Positions 34,238-44,188 are shown, counted from the stretch's first letter. The stretch is 64,000 nt of DNA from Salinibacterium sp. ZJ450 (GCF_011751885.2 NZ_CP061771.1:62001-126000); one strand, 5' to 3'. The notes: generated from the sequence alone by a model not told the origin. Program-made: numbers and translations.

Positions 34238-35680
34238 CTACTGAGCGGTGTCGTGCAGAGCGGTGCGGGGAAGGTACCGGGTGAGGCTGACCGAGCGCAG
34301 CACCAGCGCGCGCAGGGTCTCCAGATCGCCAACGAGACGGCCATGCGCCCTCGCCTGGATCAGCACGTTGCCGATCGCGGTGGCCTCGACCGGGCCGGCG
34401 ATCACGGGCATTCCGGTGCGGTCGGCGGTGAGCTGGCAGAGCAGGGCATTCTGTGATCCTCCACCGACCAGGTGCACGATCGCAACGTTCTTGCCGGTCA
34501 GCCGGTGCGCGGCAGCAACGGCATCCGCGTAGGCGGCGGCCAGGCTCTCCATCATGCTGCGCACCAGCTCGGCCCGCCCGGTCGGCACCGGCAGCCCGGT
34601 CTCGCGGCAGAGCTGCTCGATTCGCGCCGGCATGTCACCCGGCGGCAGGAATCGGTCATCGTTCACGTCGAACACGGCGACCGGGCGATCCACCTCGGCG
34701 GCCTGCTGCAGCAGCTGCGGCAGATCGACACGGTCACCGGATGCCGCCTCCCAGGCCCCGACCGACTCGTTCAGCAGCCACAGGCCCATTACATTCTTTA
34801 GATACCGGATGCGGCCGTCCACGCCGCCCTCGTTGGTGAAATTGGCGATCCGGCCGGCATCGGTGAGCACCGGATGCTCCAACTCGACCCCGACGAGCGA
34901 CCAGGTTCCGCTGGAGATGTACGCGAAGTCGGCAGTCGCGGCGGGAATCGCGACCACCGCCGATGCGGTGTCGTGCGAGGCGACCGAATGCACGGTGAGC
35001 TTGCGGGGGATGCCGAGCTGGCGGGCGACATCCGGTAGCAGCGCTCCGACTCTGGCGCCACTGTCGACCAGCGGCGGGAACACGGCGCGGGGCAGCGCCA
35101 GCCGGCCGATCAGGGTGTCGTTCCAGCGGCCGGTGCGCGGATCGAGCAGCCCGGTGGTGGAGGCGTTGGTCTTCTCGGCGAACTGCTCGCCGGTGAGCCA
35201 GAAGTTGATCAGGTCGGGCACCAGCAGAAACGTGTCCGCCTGATCGAGCCGTCCGCTGATCCGGTCGGCGGCCAGCTGGTACAGCGTGGTGAACGGCAGG
35301 AACTGCAGGCCGTTCGCCGCGTACAGCTCGGCCCGGTCGACCAGTGCCTCGGTGGCCTGAACCCCGGCGGCGGTGCGCTCGTCGCGGTAGTGGAACGGCT
35401 CGCCAAGCGTCCGGCCGCCAGCGAGCAGCGCGTAGTCGACCGCCCAGGAGTCCACGCCGATACTGACCAGCCCGGGTTCCTGCCGGGTCGCTGCGGCGAG
35501 GCCGTCGAGCGCGTGCCGGTACAGCCCGGTCAGGTCCCAGTGCAGGCCGTCCGCCTGCCGCACGGGGTGGTTCGGGAACCGGCTGATCGGAACCAGGCGC
35601 AGCTCGTTGTGGTTGACGTAGCCGAGCATCACCCGGCCGCTCGTCGCGCCCAGGTCGACGGCGGCCACCGCGGCGGTCAT
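34238..35680 (-). CDS. rhaB: Rhamnulokinase
   Basis: A 480-residue FGGY-family sugar kinase that phosphorylates L-rhamnulose. VAAVDLGATSGRVMLG is the first phosphate-binding loop, SIGVDSWAVDYALL and ISSGTWSLVGVE are rhamnulokinase hallmarks, and VHLVGGGSQNALLCQLTAD binds the adenosine. HDTASAVVAIP contains the catalytic aspartate. Its start shares one base with the stop of the upstream aldolase-dehydrogenase gene. Confidence 0.95.
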   Translation of the reverse strand: MTAAVAAVDLGATSGRVMLGYVNHNELRLVPISRFPNHPVRQADGLHWDLTGLYRHALDGLAAATRQEPGLVSIGVDSWAVDYALLAGGRTLGEPFHYRDERTAAGVQATEALVDRAELYAANGLQFLPFTTLYQLAADRISGRLDQADTFLLVPDLINFWLTGEQFAEKTNASTTGLLDPRTGRWNDTLIGRLALPRAVFPPLVDSGARVGALLPDVARQLGIPRKLTVHSVASHDTASAVVAIPAATADFAYISSGTWSLVGVELEHPVLTDAGRIANFTNEGGVDGRIRYLKNVMGLWLLNESVGAWEAASGDRVDLPQLLQQAAEVDRPVAVFDVNDDRFLPPGDMPARIEQLCRETGLPVPTGRAELVRSMMESLAAAYADAVAAAHRLTGKNVAIVHLVGGGSQNALLCQLTADRTGMPVIAGPVEATAIGNVLIQARAHGRLVGDLETLRALVLRSVSLTRYLPRTALHDTAQ

Positions 35681-37716
35681 CAGCGCAGGAACGCGGCGGC
35701 GACGCCGGCGTCCACGGGGATGTGCAGACCGGTGGTGTGGCTGAGGTCGCTGCTGCAGAGCACGAACACCGCGTTCGCCACGTTCTCGGGCAGCACCTCA
35801 CGCTTCAGCAGGGTGCGCTGCGCGTAGTACTTGCCGAGTTCCTCCTCCGGTACGCCGTAGACGGCGGCCCGCTTGGCGCCCCATCCGCCGGCGAAGATGC
35901 CGGACCCGCGCACCACCCCGTCGGGGTTGATGCCGTTCACCTTCACCCCGTGCTCGCCGAGCTCGGCCGCGAGCAGGCGTACCTGGTGGGCCTGATCGGC
36001 CTTGGTCGCCGAGTATGCGATGTTGTTCGGCCCGGCGAAGATCGAGTTCTTCGACGAGATGTAGATGATGTCGCCGCCGAGCTTCTGGTCGATCAGCACC
36101 CGCGCGGCCGCCCGGGAGACCAGGAACGAGCCCTTCGCCATCACGTTGTGCTGCAGGTCCCAGTCTGCGGTGGTCGTCTCGAGCAACGACTTCGACAGCG
36201 ACAGTCCGGCGTTGTTCACCACCAGGTCGAGCCCGCCGAAGGCCAGCACGGTGGCGTCGATCGCCGCCTGGACCTGGTCCTCGCTGGTGACATCCGCCTG
36301 CAGCCCGATCGCGACATCCGTTCCGCCCAGCTCGGCCGCGGCAGCCTCAGCCTTGGCCGCCTCCAGATCGGCGATGACGACGCAGGCGCCCTCCGCGGCA
36401 AGCCTCGCGGCGACCGCCTTGCCGATTCCGGATGCCGCGCCGGTGACCAATGCGATTCGGGATGCCAGTGGCTTGGGTTTCGGCATCCGTTGCAGTTTCG
36501 CCTCCTCGAGCGCCCAGTACTCGATGCGGAACTTCTCGGCGTCGGAGATCGGGGAGTATGACGAGATCGCCTCCGCGCCGCGCATCACGTTGATGGCGTT
36601 GAGGTAGAACTCGCCGGCCACCCTGGCGGTCTGTTTGCTGGCGCCGTAACTGAACATCCCGACGCCGGGGATCAGCACGATCGCCGGGTCGGCGCCGCGC
36701 ATCGGCGGCGAATCCGGCGTCGCGTGCGCGTCGTAGTACGCGGCGTAGTCCACCCGGTACTGCTCGTGCAGCTCGGTGAGCCGGGCCAGCGAGTCGGCGA
36801 CCGAGGCATCGGCCGGCAGGTCGAGCAGCAGCGGCCTCACCTTGGTGCGCAGGAAGTGGTCGGGGCAGCTGGTGCCTAGCGCGGCCAGCCGCGGGTGCTC
36901 GATCGAGCCGAGGAACTCGGTGACCTCCGTCGCGTCGGTGAAGTGGCCGACCTGCGCCCTGTCGGTCGACACCAGTCCGCGGATGGTGGGCGCGAGACCG
37001 GCTGCCTTCGCACGCCGTTCGGTCTCTGGCAGTGGGCCGAAGCCCGGCAGTCGCGCGCCGAACGGGTCGGGGCGGCCGTGCGCCTCGATGTACGCCGCGG
37101 CGGTGTCGATGATCCAGCGCGAGTTGCGCTCGCAGTCCTCGCTGGTATCGCCCCAGGCGGTGATGCCGTGACCGCCGAGGATGCAGCCGATCGCCTGCGG
37201 GTTGCCGGCCTTGATCCGGGCGATGTCCTCGCCGAGCTGCCAGCCCGGACGCCGCCACGGCACCCACAGCACGCGGTCGCCGAACGCCTGCGCGGTGAGC
37301 GCCTCACCGTCGGCGGCGGTGGCGAAGGCGATGCCGGAATCCGGATGCAGGTGGTCGACGTGTGCGGCGTCGACCAGGCCGTGCATGGCGGTGTCGATCG
37401 AGGGTGCCGCGCCGCCCTTGCCGTGCAAGGTGTAGTCGAAGGCGGCGACCATCTCGTCCTCGCGGCCGACGCCGGGGTACACCGCGGAGAGCGCGCGCAA
37501 CCGGTCGAGGCGCAGCACGGCGAGCCCGGATTCGGTCAGGGTGCCGAGGTCGCCGCCGGAGCCCTTCACCCAGAGCAGCTCGACCTGCTCCCCGGTGACC
37601 GGGTCGGTGTCGGTGCCCTTGGCGGAGGTGTTGCCGCCCGCGTAGTTGGTGTTGCGCGGGTCCGCGCCCAGCCGGTTGGAGCGGGCAATGAGGTCGGCAG
37701 CGGTCGGGTTGGTCAT
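35680..37716 (-). CDS. Bifunctional rhamnulose-1-phosphate aldolase / L-lactaldehyde dehydrogenase
   Basis: A 678-residue fusion. Residues 1-390 form a class II aldolase domain: NYAGGNTSAKG, then the metal ligands in HVDHLHPDS and LGGHGITAWG. Residues about 420-678 form a short-chain dehydrogenase: ALVTGAASGIGKAVAARL, NNAGLS, ISSKNSIF and the catalytic YSATK. Such RhaEW-type fusions split rhamnulose 1-phosphate into dihydroxyacetone phosphate and lactaldehyde and oxidise the aldehyde to lactate. The gene follows the isomerase gene by one base and leads into rhaB, completing the pathway. Confidence 0.94.
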   Translation of the reverse strand: MTNPTAADLIARSNRLGADPRNTNYAGGNTSAKGTDTDPVTGEQVELLWVKGSGGDLGTLTESGLAVLRLDRLRALSAVYPGVGREDEMVAAFDYTLHGKGGAAPSIDTAMHGLVDAAHVDHLHPDSGIAFATAADGEALTAQAFGDRVLWVPWRRPGWQLGEDIARIKAGNPQAIGCILGGHGITAWGDTSEDCERNSRWIIDTAAAYIEAHGRPDPFGARLPGFGPLPETERRAKAAGLAPTIRGLVSTDRAQVGHFTDATEVTEFLGSIEHPRLAALGTSCPDHFLRTKVRPLLLDLPADASVADSLARLTELHEQYRVDYAAYYDAHATPDSPPMRGADPAIVLIPGVGMFSYGASKQTARVAGEFYLNAINVMRGAEAISSYSPISDAEKFRIEYWALEEAKLQRMPKPKPLASRIALVTGAASGIGKAVAARLAAEGACVVIADLEAAKAEAAAAELGGTDVAIGLQADVTSEDQVQAAIDATVLAFGGLDLVVNNAGLSLSKSLLETTTADWDLQHNVMAKGSFLVSRAAARVLIDQKLGGDIIYISSKNSIFAGPNNIAYSATKADQAHQVRLLAAELGEHGVKVNGINPDGVVRGSGIFAGGWGAKRAAVYGVPEEELGKYYAQRTLLKREVLPENVANAVFVLCSSDLSHTTGLHIPVDAGVAAAFLR

Positions 37717-37717
37717 C

Positions 37718-38890
37718 TCAGGCTCCCCATCCGGCCTGGGCTCCGCCGACCCGCTCTGCCCGGATGCGCTGCTGGTATCCGCTTTCCTTGTATGCCGTCA
37801 TCGGGTTCGCAGGCAGCCTGCGTGCCTCACGGAACTCGGCGAGGGCGGGGCGCACGTCGGTGTAGAAGGCGTCCATCATGATCTCGTTCGCCTGCAGCAC
37901 GTCGTTCTCGCGTTGCGCCAGCTCGAGCGAGTCGCGATCAAGCAGCAGGGCGCGCGCGGTCATCTCCTGCACGTTCAGCACCGAGCGGATCTGCCCGGGG
38001 ATCTTCTCCTCAATGTTGTGGCACTGGTCGAGCATGAACGCCACCGAGGAGTCCGGGCCGTAGCCGCCGCCGCGAATCACCTCCACCAGGATGCGGAACA
38101 GCTGGAACGGGTCGGCGGCGCCGACGATGAGGTCGTCGTCGGCGTAGAAGCGGGAGTTGAAGTCGAACGAGCCGAGTTTTCCGAGGCGCAGCAGTTGCGC
38201 CACGATGAACTCGATGTTGGTGCCGGGGGCGTGGTGCCCGGTGTCGAGGCAGACGACGGCGCGCTCGCCGAGGGCGTGCACCTGCGCGTACGCGGTACCC
38301 CAATCCGGCACGTCGGTGTGATAAAACGCCGGCTCGAAGAACTTGTACTCGAGCACCAGCCGCTGGTCGGTGCCAATCCGCTCGTAGATGGTGGCGAGGG
38401 AGGTGGCGAGGGTGTCCTGCCGGCGACGCATATCGTCTTGCCCTGGGTAGTTGGTTCCGTCGGCAAGCCAGATCTTCAAGTCCCGGGAGCCGGTCTGGTT
38501 CATGATCTCGATGCACTCGAAGTGGTGGTCGATTGCCTTCTGCCGCACCGCGGGATCGGGGGAGGCCAGCGAGCCGAACTTGTACGCCTCGTCCTGGAAG
38601 GTGTTCGAGTTGACGGTGCCGAGCTGCATCCCGAGGTCCTGGGCATAGGCGCGCAGTGCGGCGAAGTCGTCGACACGGTCCCAGGGGATGTGCAGCGCCA
38701 CCGTCGGGGCGAGCCCGGTGAAGCGGTTCACCGTCGCGGCATCCGCGATCTTCTCCTGCGGAGTGCGTGGCGTGCCCGGTGTGCCGAACACCCGGAAGCG
38801 GGTGCCGGAGTTGCCGAACGCCCAGGACGGCAGTTCGATCGCTTGGGCCTCGAGCTGCTGGGCGAGGGGGCCGAGGTCGGTGAGTGTCAT
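37718..38890 (-). CDS. rhaI: L-rhamnose isomerase (RhaI type)
   Basis: A 390-residue sugar isomerase with a xylose-isomerase-like barrel. Visible metal-site blocks include VLEYKFFEPAFYHTD, VCLDTGHHAPGTN and FNSRFYADDDL. This is the Pseudomonas stutzeri/Bacillus type of rhamnose isomerase, not the longer E. coli RhaA. It starts at the ATG at 38890, after AAGGAC; the frame reaches to 38944 without family sequence. It converts L-rhamnose to L-rhamnulose and lies between the mutarotase and aldolase genes. Confidence 0.92.
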   Translation of the reverse strand: MTLTDLGPLAQQLEAQAIELPSWAFGNSGTRFRVFGTPGTPRTPQEKIADAATVNRFTGLAPTVALHIPWDRVDDFAALRAYAQDLGMQLGTVNSNTFQDEAYKFGSLASPDPAVRQKAIDHHFECIEIMNQTGSRDLKIWLADGTNYPGQDDMRRRQDTLATSLATIYERIGTDQRLVLEYKFFEPAFYHTDVPDWGTAYAQVHALGERAVVCLDTGHHAPGTNIEFIVAQLLRLGKLGSFDFNSRFYADDDLIVGAADPFQLFRILVEVIRGGGYGPDSSVAFMLDQCHNIEEKIPGQIRSVLNVQEMTARALLLDRDSLELAQRENDVLQANEIMMDAFYTDVRPALAEFREARRLPANPMTAYKESGYQQRIRAERVGGAQAGWGA

Positions 38891-38894
38891 GGTG

Positions 38895-39257
38895 CTAGTC
38901 CTTATGAGCTGCGTCGGATCGGGCGTCAGCGAGTTGGTCTTCAAGGTGGAAGATCTCCTCGAGCACGAGGAAACCTGCGTCGGGGGTTACCCCGTCAAGC
39001 TGGTCGAAGAAGTCGCTCATCTCCGCCTGCCAGCGCGTGTTGACTTCCGTCTCGGCCATGGCACGCTGGGCGGCGGCGAGGGACTCGGTCTCGAAATAGC
39101 CGATGAGCAGCCCGTCCGGCCGGAGGAACAGTGAGTAGTTGGTCCAGCCGGCCGCCTGCAGTGCCTCGAGCATCTCTGGCCAGACTGCGGCGTGCCTGGC
39201 ACGGTATTCGTCGAGCCGATCGGGCTTGACGGTGAGCTGGAAGCAGATGCGGGTCAC
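38895..39257 (-). CDS. rhaM: L-rhamnose mutarotase
   Basis: A 120-residue protein of the RhaM/YiiL family that interconverts rhamnose anomers. The N-terminus RICFQLTVKPDRLDEYRARHAAVWPEM and the region WTNYSLFLRPDGLLIGYFE are diagnostic, with the active-site histidine in RHAAVWPE. It lies 4 bases upstream of the isomerase gene and follows the importer genes. Confidence 0.95.
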   Translation of the reverse strand: MTRICFQLTVKPDRLDEYRARHAAVWPEMLEALQAAGWTNYSLFLRPDGLLIGYFETESLAAAQRAMAETEVNTRWQAEMSDFFDQLDGVTPDAGFLVLEEIFHLEDQLADARSDAAHKD

Positions 39258-39326
39258 GGCACAGCCTTCCTCATGGGTTGTCGGGGTGCCCGGCCGGCAC
39301 GCGGCCGGGCACCGGGGCGGCGTCGA

Positions 39327-40376
39327 CTAGAAGTCGAAGTCGCCGATGTTGTCAGCGTTGAACCGGAACGGGTCGCCGAGCAGCACGGTCGCGTCGGCCT
39401 CGACGGTGTATTCACCGAGTCGGCCGGCATCGAAGGTGTCGCCCTCTTCGCCGGTGATGTCGCCCTCGATGAGGGCCTTCGCGCCATACGCGGCGAGGTA
39501 GCCCAGGTCGCCTGGGTTCCATAGGGCGAACTCGGTCACGGTGCCGTCCTCCACGTACTCACGCATCTGGTTGGGCGTGCCGAGTCCGGTCAGCGCCACG
39601 GTGCCCTTGTACTCCGAGGTCGACAGGTACCGCGCCGCGGCGGTGATTCCGACGGTGGTCGGCGAGATGATCCCCTTCAGGTCCGGGTAGGTCTGCAGCA
39701 GCGCCGCGGTCTTGTCGAACGAGGTCTGGTCGTCATCGTCGCCGTAAACCGTTTCCACCAGTTCGATGTTCGGGTGGTTGGCCGCCAGTTCCTCCTCCAT
39801 GATCTTGATCCAGGCGTTCTGGTTGGTGGCGTTGGCCGAGGCAGACAGGATGGCGATCTGACCGGCGTCGCCGATCTGCTCGGCGATCATGTCGACCTGC
39901 ACCTTGGCGATGCCTTCAGCGGTGGCCTGGTTGATGAATAGGTCGCGGCACTCGGGGTTGGTGTCTGAGTCGAAGGTGACGACTTTTACTCCGGCGTCGC
40001 GGGCCTCGTTCAGGGCGTCGCAGATGGCTTCCGGGTCGTTCGCTGAGATAACCAACGCCCCGACGCCCTGCTGCGCGGCCGTCTGGATGAAGCTGACCTG
40101 TGAGGTCGGGCTCGCCTCGGACGGGCCAACCTCTGAGTAGGTGCCGCCGAACTCGTCGATCGCTTCTTCTCCTCCGGCGTTGGAGGTGTCGAAGTACGGG
40201 TTGCCGAGGTTCTTCGGCAGGAAGGTGATCGACAGTTCCCCGTCGCCACCGCCGTCGCCATCCCCATCGCCGTTGCCGTTGCCGCCCGCACAGCCGGTGG
40301 CGACCAGCGCCACGCTCACTGCGACGGCGGCGAGTGCTGTGACCGACCGGCCGCGTCGAATCCTCTGACTGAACAT
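39327..40376 (-). CDS. rhaS: Rhamnose ABC transporter substrate-binding lipoprotein
   Basis: A 349-residue periplasmic-binding-protein-like lipoprotein (type I fold) with lipobox VATGC, followed by an acidic, glycine-rich linker of repeated GD/GN units (about residues 30-46) that would hold the sugar-binding domain off the membrane. FLPKNLGNPYFDTSNAGG starts the ligand domain, and ISANDPEAICDALNEARDAGVKVVTFDSD is typical of the RhaS/AI-2-like subgroup. Position in the operon makes rhamnose the likely ligand. Confidence 0.92.
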   Translation of the reverse strand: MFSQRIRRGRSVTALAAVAVSVALVATGCAGGNGNGDGDGDGGGDGELSITFLPKNLGNPYFDTSNAGGEEAIDEFGGTYSEVGPSEASPTSQVSFIQTAAQQGVGALVISANDPEAICDALNEARDAGVKVVTFDSDTNPECRDLFINQATAEGIAKVQVDMIAEQIGDAGQIAILSASANATNQNAWIKIMEEELAANHPNIELVETVYGDDDDQTSFDKTAALLQTYPDLKGIISPTTVGITAAARYLSTSEYKGTVALTGLGTPNQMREYVEDGTVTEFALWNPGDLGYLAAYGAKALIEGDITGEEGDTFDAGRLGEYTVEADATVLLGDPFRFNADNIGDFDF

Positions 40377-40429
40377 CGTTGTTTCCTTTCGTTGGCGATT
40401 CGTGTGATTGCGGTGGACTGGAGTCGCGC

Positions 40430-41503
40430 CTACCCGGAGGAGGCGGGGACTTCTTTCCTGGACTTCCCGGCCGATCCGAGCCGCTTGCTGCGGACCCAGC
40501 GCAGGACGCTGGTCGACACCACCGAGAGCACGAGCAGCACTCCGGTGATGACGTTGATCACGTCGGAGGTGACGTTCGCCAGGCGCAGCGCGCTGCCGAG
40601 CGTGCCGATCAGCAGCACGCCCGCGATCACGCCGTGGATGGCGCCGCGGCCGCCGAAGATGGAGACCCCGCCGAGCAGGACCGCGGCGATGATCGACAGC
40701 TCCAGGCCGATGGCGTTGTCGCCTCGCGCATTGCCGAAGCGGAGGGTGAAGAAGATGCCGGCGAACGCGGAGACGAGACCACTCGACACGAACAGGAGGA
40801 ACTTGGTGCGGTCGACGTGCACGCCGGAGAACGCGGCGGCTTCCTTATTCAGGCCGATGGCGTAGATCCCCCGGCCGAACGAGGTGAAGTGAAGCAGGAT
40901 GGCGAAGGCCACGGCGAGCACGACGATCGGGATCACGATCGAGGGCACCGGTGTGCCGGGGATGCGGGACTGCGCAAGGTCGGTCCAGAACTCGGGGAAG
41001 TCGGTGATGGCAGTGGTGCCGAGCAGGCCGACCGCGATTCCGCGGAACAGCGCCAGCGTGCCGATCGTTACCGCGAGGGAGGGCAGCCCGACGACGGTGA
41101 TCAGGAAGCCGTTGAGCGCCCCCGCGATGACGCCGACAAAAAGCGCCACCAGGGCGGTCGCCTCGAACGGCAGCCCGGCCTGGGTGAGGATGCCGACGAT
41201 CACACTGCTCAAGCCGACCGTGCTGGCGACGGAGAGGTCGATCTCTTCGGAGACGATGATCAGCGTCATGGGCAGCGCGATCAACAGGATCGGCGCGACA
41301 TCCAGCAACAGGTAGGTCACCGTGAGCGGGCTGTCGAAGTTCCGGACGGTGGCGAGAGCGACCAGGATGACGACCACGAGCAGGCCGATGATCGCTGATT
41401 CCCGGGTGAACAGCACGCGCTGCCAGGCGGGACGGCCGTGCGCCCGATAGCTGTCGGGGGCTCGGCGCACCGCCGAGTTCTCTCGCAAGATCGTGTCAGA
41501 CAT
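40430..41503 (-). CDS. rhaQ: Rhamnose ABC transporter permease, second copy
   Basis: A 357-residue inner-membrane permease of the ribose/rhamnose (RbsC-like) group with eight to ten hydrophobic segments. EEIDLSVASTVGLSSVIVGI and LLGGVSIFGGRGAIHGVIAGVLL are the conserved cytoplasmic loops of this family. Its start overlaps the end of the first permease gene by eight bases. It forms a heterodimeric channel with that subunit. Confidence 0.9.
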   Translation of the reverse strand: MSDTILRENSAVRRAPDSYRAHGRPAWQRVLFTRESAIIGLLVVVILVALATVRNFDSPLTVTYLLLDVAPILLIALPMTLIIVSEEIDLSVASTVGLSSVIVGILTQAGLPFEATALVALFVGVIAGALNGFLITVVGLPSLAVTIGTLALFRGIAVGLLGTTAITDFPEFWTDLAQSRIPGTPVPSIVIPIVVLAVAFAILLHFTSFGRGIYAIGLNKEAAAFSGVHVDRTKFLLFVSSGLVSAFAGIFFTLRFGNARGDNAIGLELSIIAAVLLGGVSIFGGRGAIHGVIAGVLLIGTLGSALRLANVTSDVINVITGVLLVLSVVSTSVLRWVRSKRLGSAGKSRKEVPASSG

Positions 41504-42533
41504 GGGTCTCGTCTCTCTGAGCGATGAGCTTTCGTGACTGGCGCAGCGACAGCACGCGGTCGAGCACGATGGCGCCGAGGATCAGCGCGCCGACCACGGC
41601 GCGCTGCCAGAAATCCTGGATGCCGAGAATGGGCAGGGCCCGGTTGATGGTGAGCAGCAGGAACGCGCCGATCGCGGCGCCCCACACGGTGCCGCTTCCG
41701 CCGGAGATCGCAACACCGCCGATGACCGCGGCACCGATTGCCTGCAGTTCCCATCCGGTGCCCGCCTGCGAGCTGACCGTGCCGTATCGGGCGGCGTAGA
41801 GCACCCCGGCGAGCCCGGCGAGGGCGCCGCAGACGACGAACGCGACCAGGATCCGGCGGGTCACCTTGAGGCCATAGAGCTGCGCGGCATCCGGATCCGA
41901 ACCGATCGCATAGAACTCCCGGCCGCCGCGGGCGTTGCGCATGTACCAGGCGGCGACCACCAGCACGACGAGCGCGATGACGGTGAGCACCGGAATGGAG
42001 GCCAGTTGGGCGGTGCCGAGCCCGCGGAACTCGGCGGGCATGTCCGAGGCGTTGATCCGGTCGCCGCCAGCCCAGGCGACGTTGATGCCGCGGTAGATGT
42101 ACAGGGTGCCGAGGGTGATCACCAGGGCCGGCACGCGGGCGAACGCGACCAGTGCTCCGTTGATCAGGCCGAGCACGGCACCGAACGCGATGCCGGCGAC
42201 GAAGACCAGGGCGGGCGGGATGCCGGGGAAGTCGATGAACAGGCGGCCGGTGAGATACGCGGTGAGTCCGAGTACGGAGCCGACGGACAGGTCCACGTTG
42301 CGGGTGATGATCACGATCGCCTGTCCGACCGCGACGAGCAGCAGGATCGACGGGGTAAGCAGCAGGTCGCGGTAGCCGTCGGCGCTGAACAGGAAGCTCG
42401 GGTTGCGGAGGGTCGCGGCGATGATGATCACGACCAGCGCGATCGCGATGCCCGTCTCGCGGGCGCCGAACACCGTTCCCAGGGTGCGGGCGATCGGGCT
42501 GCGCGTAGTGCCGCCGGTGGCGCCGATGCTCAT
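41496..42533 (-). CDS. rhaP: Rhamnose ABC transporter permease, first copy
   Basis: A 345-residue RbsC-like permease. NVDLSVGSVLGLTAYLTG and VIGGVAISGGSGTVWGAAIGAFLL repeat the family pattern seen in the second permease, from which it clearly differs along most of its length. It overlaps the ATPase gene by four bases and the next permease by eight, a tight translational chain. Confidence 0.9.
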   Translation of the reverse strand: MSIGATGGTTRSPIARTLGTVFGARETGIAIALVVIIIAATLRNPSFLFSADGYRDLLLTPSILLLVAVGQAIVIITRNVDLSVGSVLGLTAYLTGRLFIDFPGIPPALVFVAGIAFGAVLGLINGALVAFARVPALVITLGTLYIYRGINVAWAGGDRINASDMPAEFRGLGTAQLASIPVLTVIALVVLVVAAWYMRNARGGREFYAIGSDPDAAQLYGLKVTRRILVAFVVCGALAGLAGVLYAARYGTVSSQAGTGWELQAIGAAVIGGVAISGGSGTVWGAAIGAFLLLTINRALPILGIQDFWQRAVVGALILGAIVLDRVLSLRQSRKLIAQRDETHV

Positions 42534-44050
42534 CGGACCGCCTCCTCATGGGTGGCGGCCAGGATGACCGCTTCGGGGGTTGCCGCGTCACGATCGAGGT
42601 TGGCGGTGAGCCGGCCCTCGCGCATCACCAGCACCCGGTCGGCCATGCCGAGCACTTCGGGCAGTTCCGAGGAGATCATCAGGATGCCGAGGCCAGTGCT
42701 GGCGAGTTCGGACAGCAACCGGTGCACCTCCGCTTTCGTGCCCACGTCGATGCCGCGGGTGGGTTCGTCGATGATCAGCACGCGCGGATTCGTGGCCAGC
42801 CATTTGCCGAGCACGACCTTCTGCTGGTTGCCGCCGCTCAGGGTGCCCACCTCGGTGTCGAGGAAGCTAGTCTTCACCTCCAGTCGGCTCGCCCAGATCT
42901 GCGACGCCTTGGTCTCCGCGGACTCGCGGATCAACCCCGCCTTGGCCAGCTTGGAGCGGATGGCGAGGGTCAGGTTGTGGGCCACCGAGGAGTCCAGCAC
43001 CAGCCCCTGCTTGCGGCGGTCCTCGGGCACCAGGGCGAGCCCGAATGCCATGGCCGCTCTGGGCCTGCCCGGGCTGAGTGTCTTGCCCGACACCGTCACG
43101 GTGCCGGAGTCGTACGGGTCGACCCCGAACACGGCGCGGGCCACTTCGCTGCGGCCGGCGCCCACCAGGCCGGCGAGTCCGACGATCTCGCCGGATCGCA
43201 CCGTGAAGCTGATGTCGTGGAAGACGCCGGCGCGGGTGAGGTTCTGCACCCGCAGCAGGTCGTCGCCGATCGTGGTCTCCATCTTGGGGAACAGGGTGGA
43301 CACGTCCCGGCCTACCATCAGCCGCACGATCTCGTCGACGTTGGTCTCGTCGATCGCGTGCGTGGCGATGTACTCGCCGTCCCGCATCACGGTCACGGTG
43401 TCGCACAGGTCGAACACTTCGTTGAAGCGATGGGAGATGAACACCAGCGCCCGACCCTCGTCGCGCAGGCTGCGCGCCACCGCGAACAGCCGCTCGACCT
43501 CGATGCCACTCAGGGCGGCGGTCGGCTCGTCCATGATCAGCACGCGCGCGTCGAGCGAAATGGCCTTCGCGATCTCGATGATCTGCTGGTCGGCGATCGA
43601 CAACCCCTCGGTGAGCCGGTCGGGATCGATCCGCACGCCCAGGCGGGCAAAGATCGCGTTCGCCTCGGTGCGCATGGCCTTGCGGTCGATCCGGCCCAAC
43701 CGGCCGGTGGGCTGGCGGCCCATGAAGATGTTCTCGACCACGGACAGGTCGGGAAAGAGGGTGGGCTCCTGGTAGATCACCGCGATGCCGGCGGCCTTCG
43801 ATTGGGCGGTGCTGTGGAAATCGGCATCCTCACCGACCAGGCGGAACTCGCCGGCGTCGCGCCGGTAGACGCCGGCGATCACTTTCACCAACGTGGACTT
43901 GCCTGCCCCGTTCTCGCCGACGAGGGCGTGGATCGAGCGGAAGTCGAGGCGGAGGCTGGCGGACTTGAGCGCCACCACGGGGCCGAATGACTTGCTGACG
44001 TTCCGGAGTTCGAGGGCGGGCGTCGCCGCGGGATCGGGGGTAGTCGACAT
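42530..44050 (-). CDS. rhaT: Rhamnose ABC transporter ATP-binding protein (two ATPase domains)
   Basis: A 506-residue sugar importer ATPase with two nucleotide-binding domains. The first has Walker A GENGAGKST, signature LSIADQQIIEIAKA and Walker B VLIMDEPTAAL. The second has a less canonical P-loop (GLVGAGRSE) and signature LSGGNQQKVVLGKWLA with Walker B LIIDEPTRGID, as is normal for the RbsA/RhaT group. It is the first gene of the rhamnose operon, whose promoter and LacI-type operator lie in the gap towards the regulator gene. The symbol RhaT is also used for an unrelated E. coli permease. Confidence 0.92.
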   Translation of the reverse strand: MSTTPDPAATPALELRNVSKSFGPVVALKSASLRLDFRSIHALVGENGAGKSTLVKVIAGVYRRDAGEFRLVGEDADFHSTAQSKAAGIAVIYQEPTLFPDLSVVENIFMGRQPTGRLGRIDRKAMRTEANAIFARLGVRIDPDRLTEGLSIADQQIIEIAKAISLDARVLIMDEPTAALSGIEVERLFAVARSLRDEGRALVFISHRFNEVFDLCDTVTVMRDGEYIATHAIDETNVDEIVRLMVGRDVSTLFPKMETTIGDDLLRVQNLTRAGVFHDISFTVRSGEIVGLAGLVGAGRSEVARAVFGVDPYDSGTVTVSGKTLSPGRPRAAMAFGLALVPEDRRKQGLVLDSSVAHNLTLAIRSKLAKAGLIRESAETKASQIWASRLEVKTSFLDTEVGTLSGGNQQKVVLGKWLATNPRVLIIDEPTRGIDVGTKAEVHRLLSELASTGLGILMISSELPEVLGMADRVLVMREGRLTANLDRDAATPEAVILAATHEEAVR

Positions 44051-44099
44051 TCGACGGCTCCTGACTTCTCAACGCTGAGCTGTGGGACACGCGGGCAAA

Positions 44100-44111
44100 T
44101 GAAACGTTTTA
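44100..44111. promoter_or_regulatory. Candidate LacI-family operator (TGAAACGTTTTA)
   Basis: TGAAACGTTTTA has the AACGTT core and near-perfect symmetry of LacI/GalR-family operators. It lies 50 bases before the first gene of the rhamnose operon and in the gap shared with the LacI gene. Confidence 0.65.
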
Positions 44112-44188
44112 AACGCGCGATTGAAAGCAATGTATGTCGAGCGGAAAGCGGTGTCAACCCGTGGGGCGCGACTTCGTCCGAGATGTGA

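Noticed and set aside
42006-43775. A 589-codon open frame antisense to the rhamnose ATPase
   Set aside because: Low-complexity Ser/Arg-rich translation, opposite a well-identified gene.
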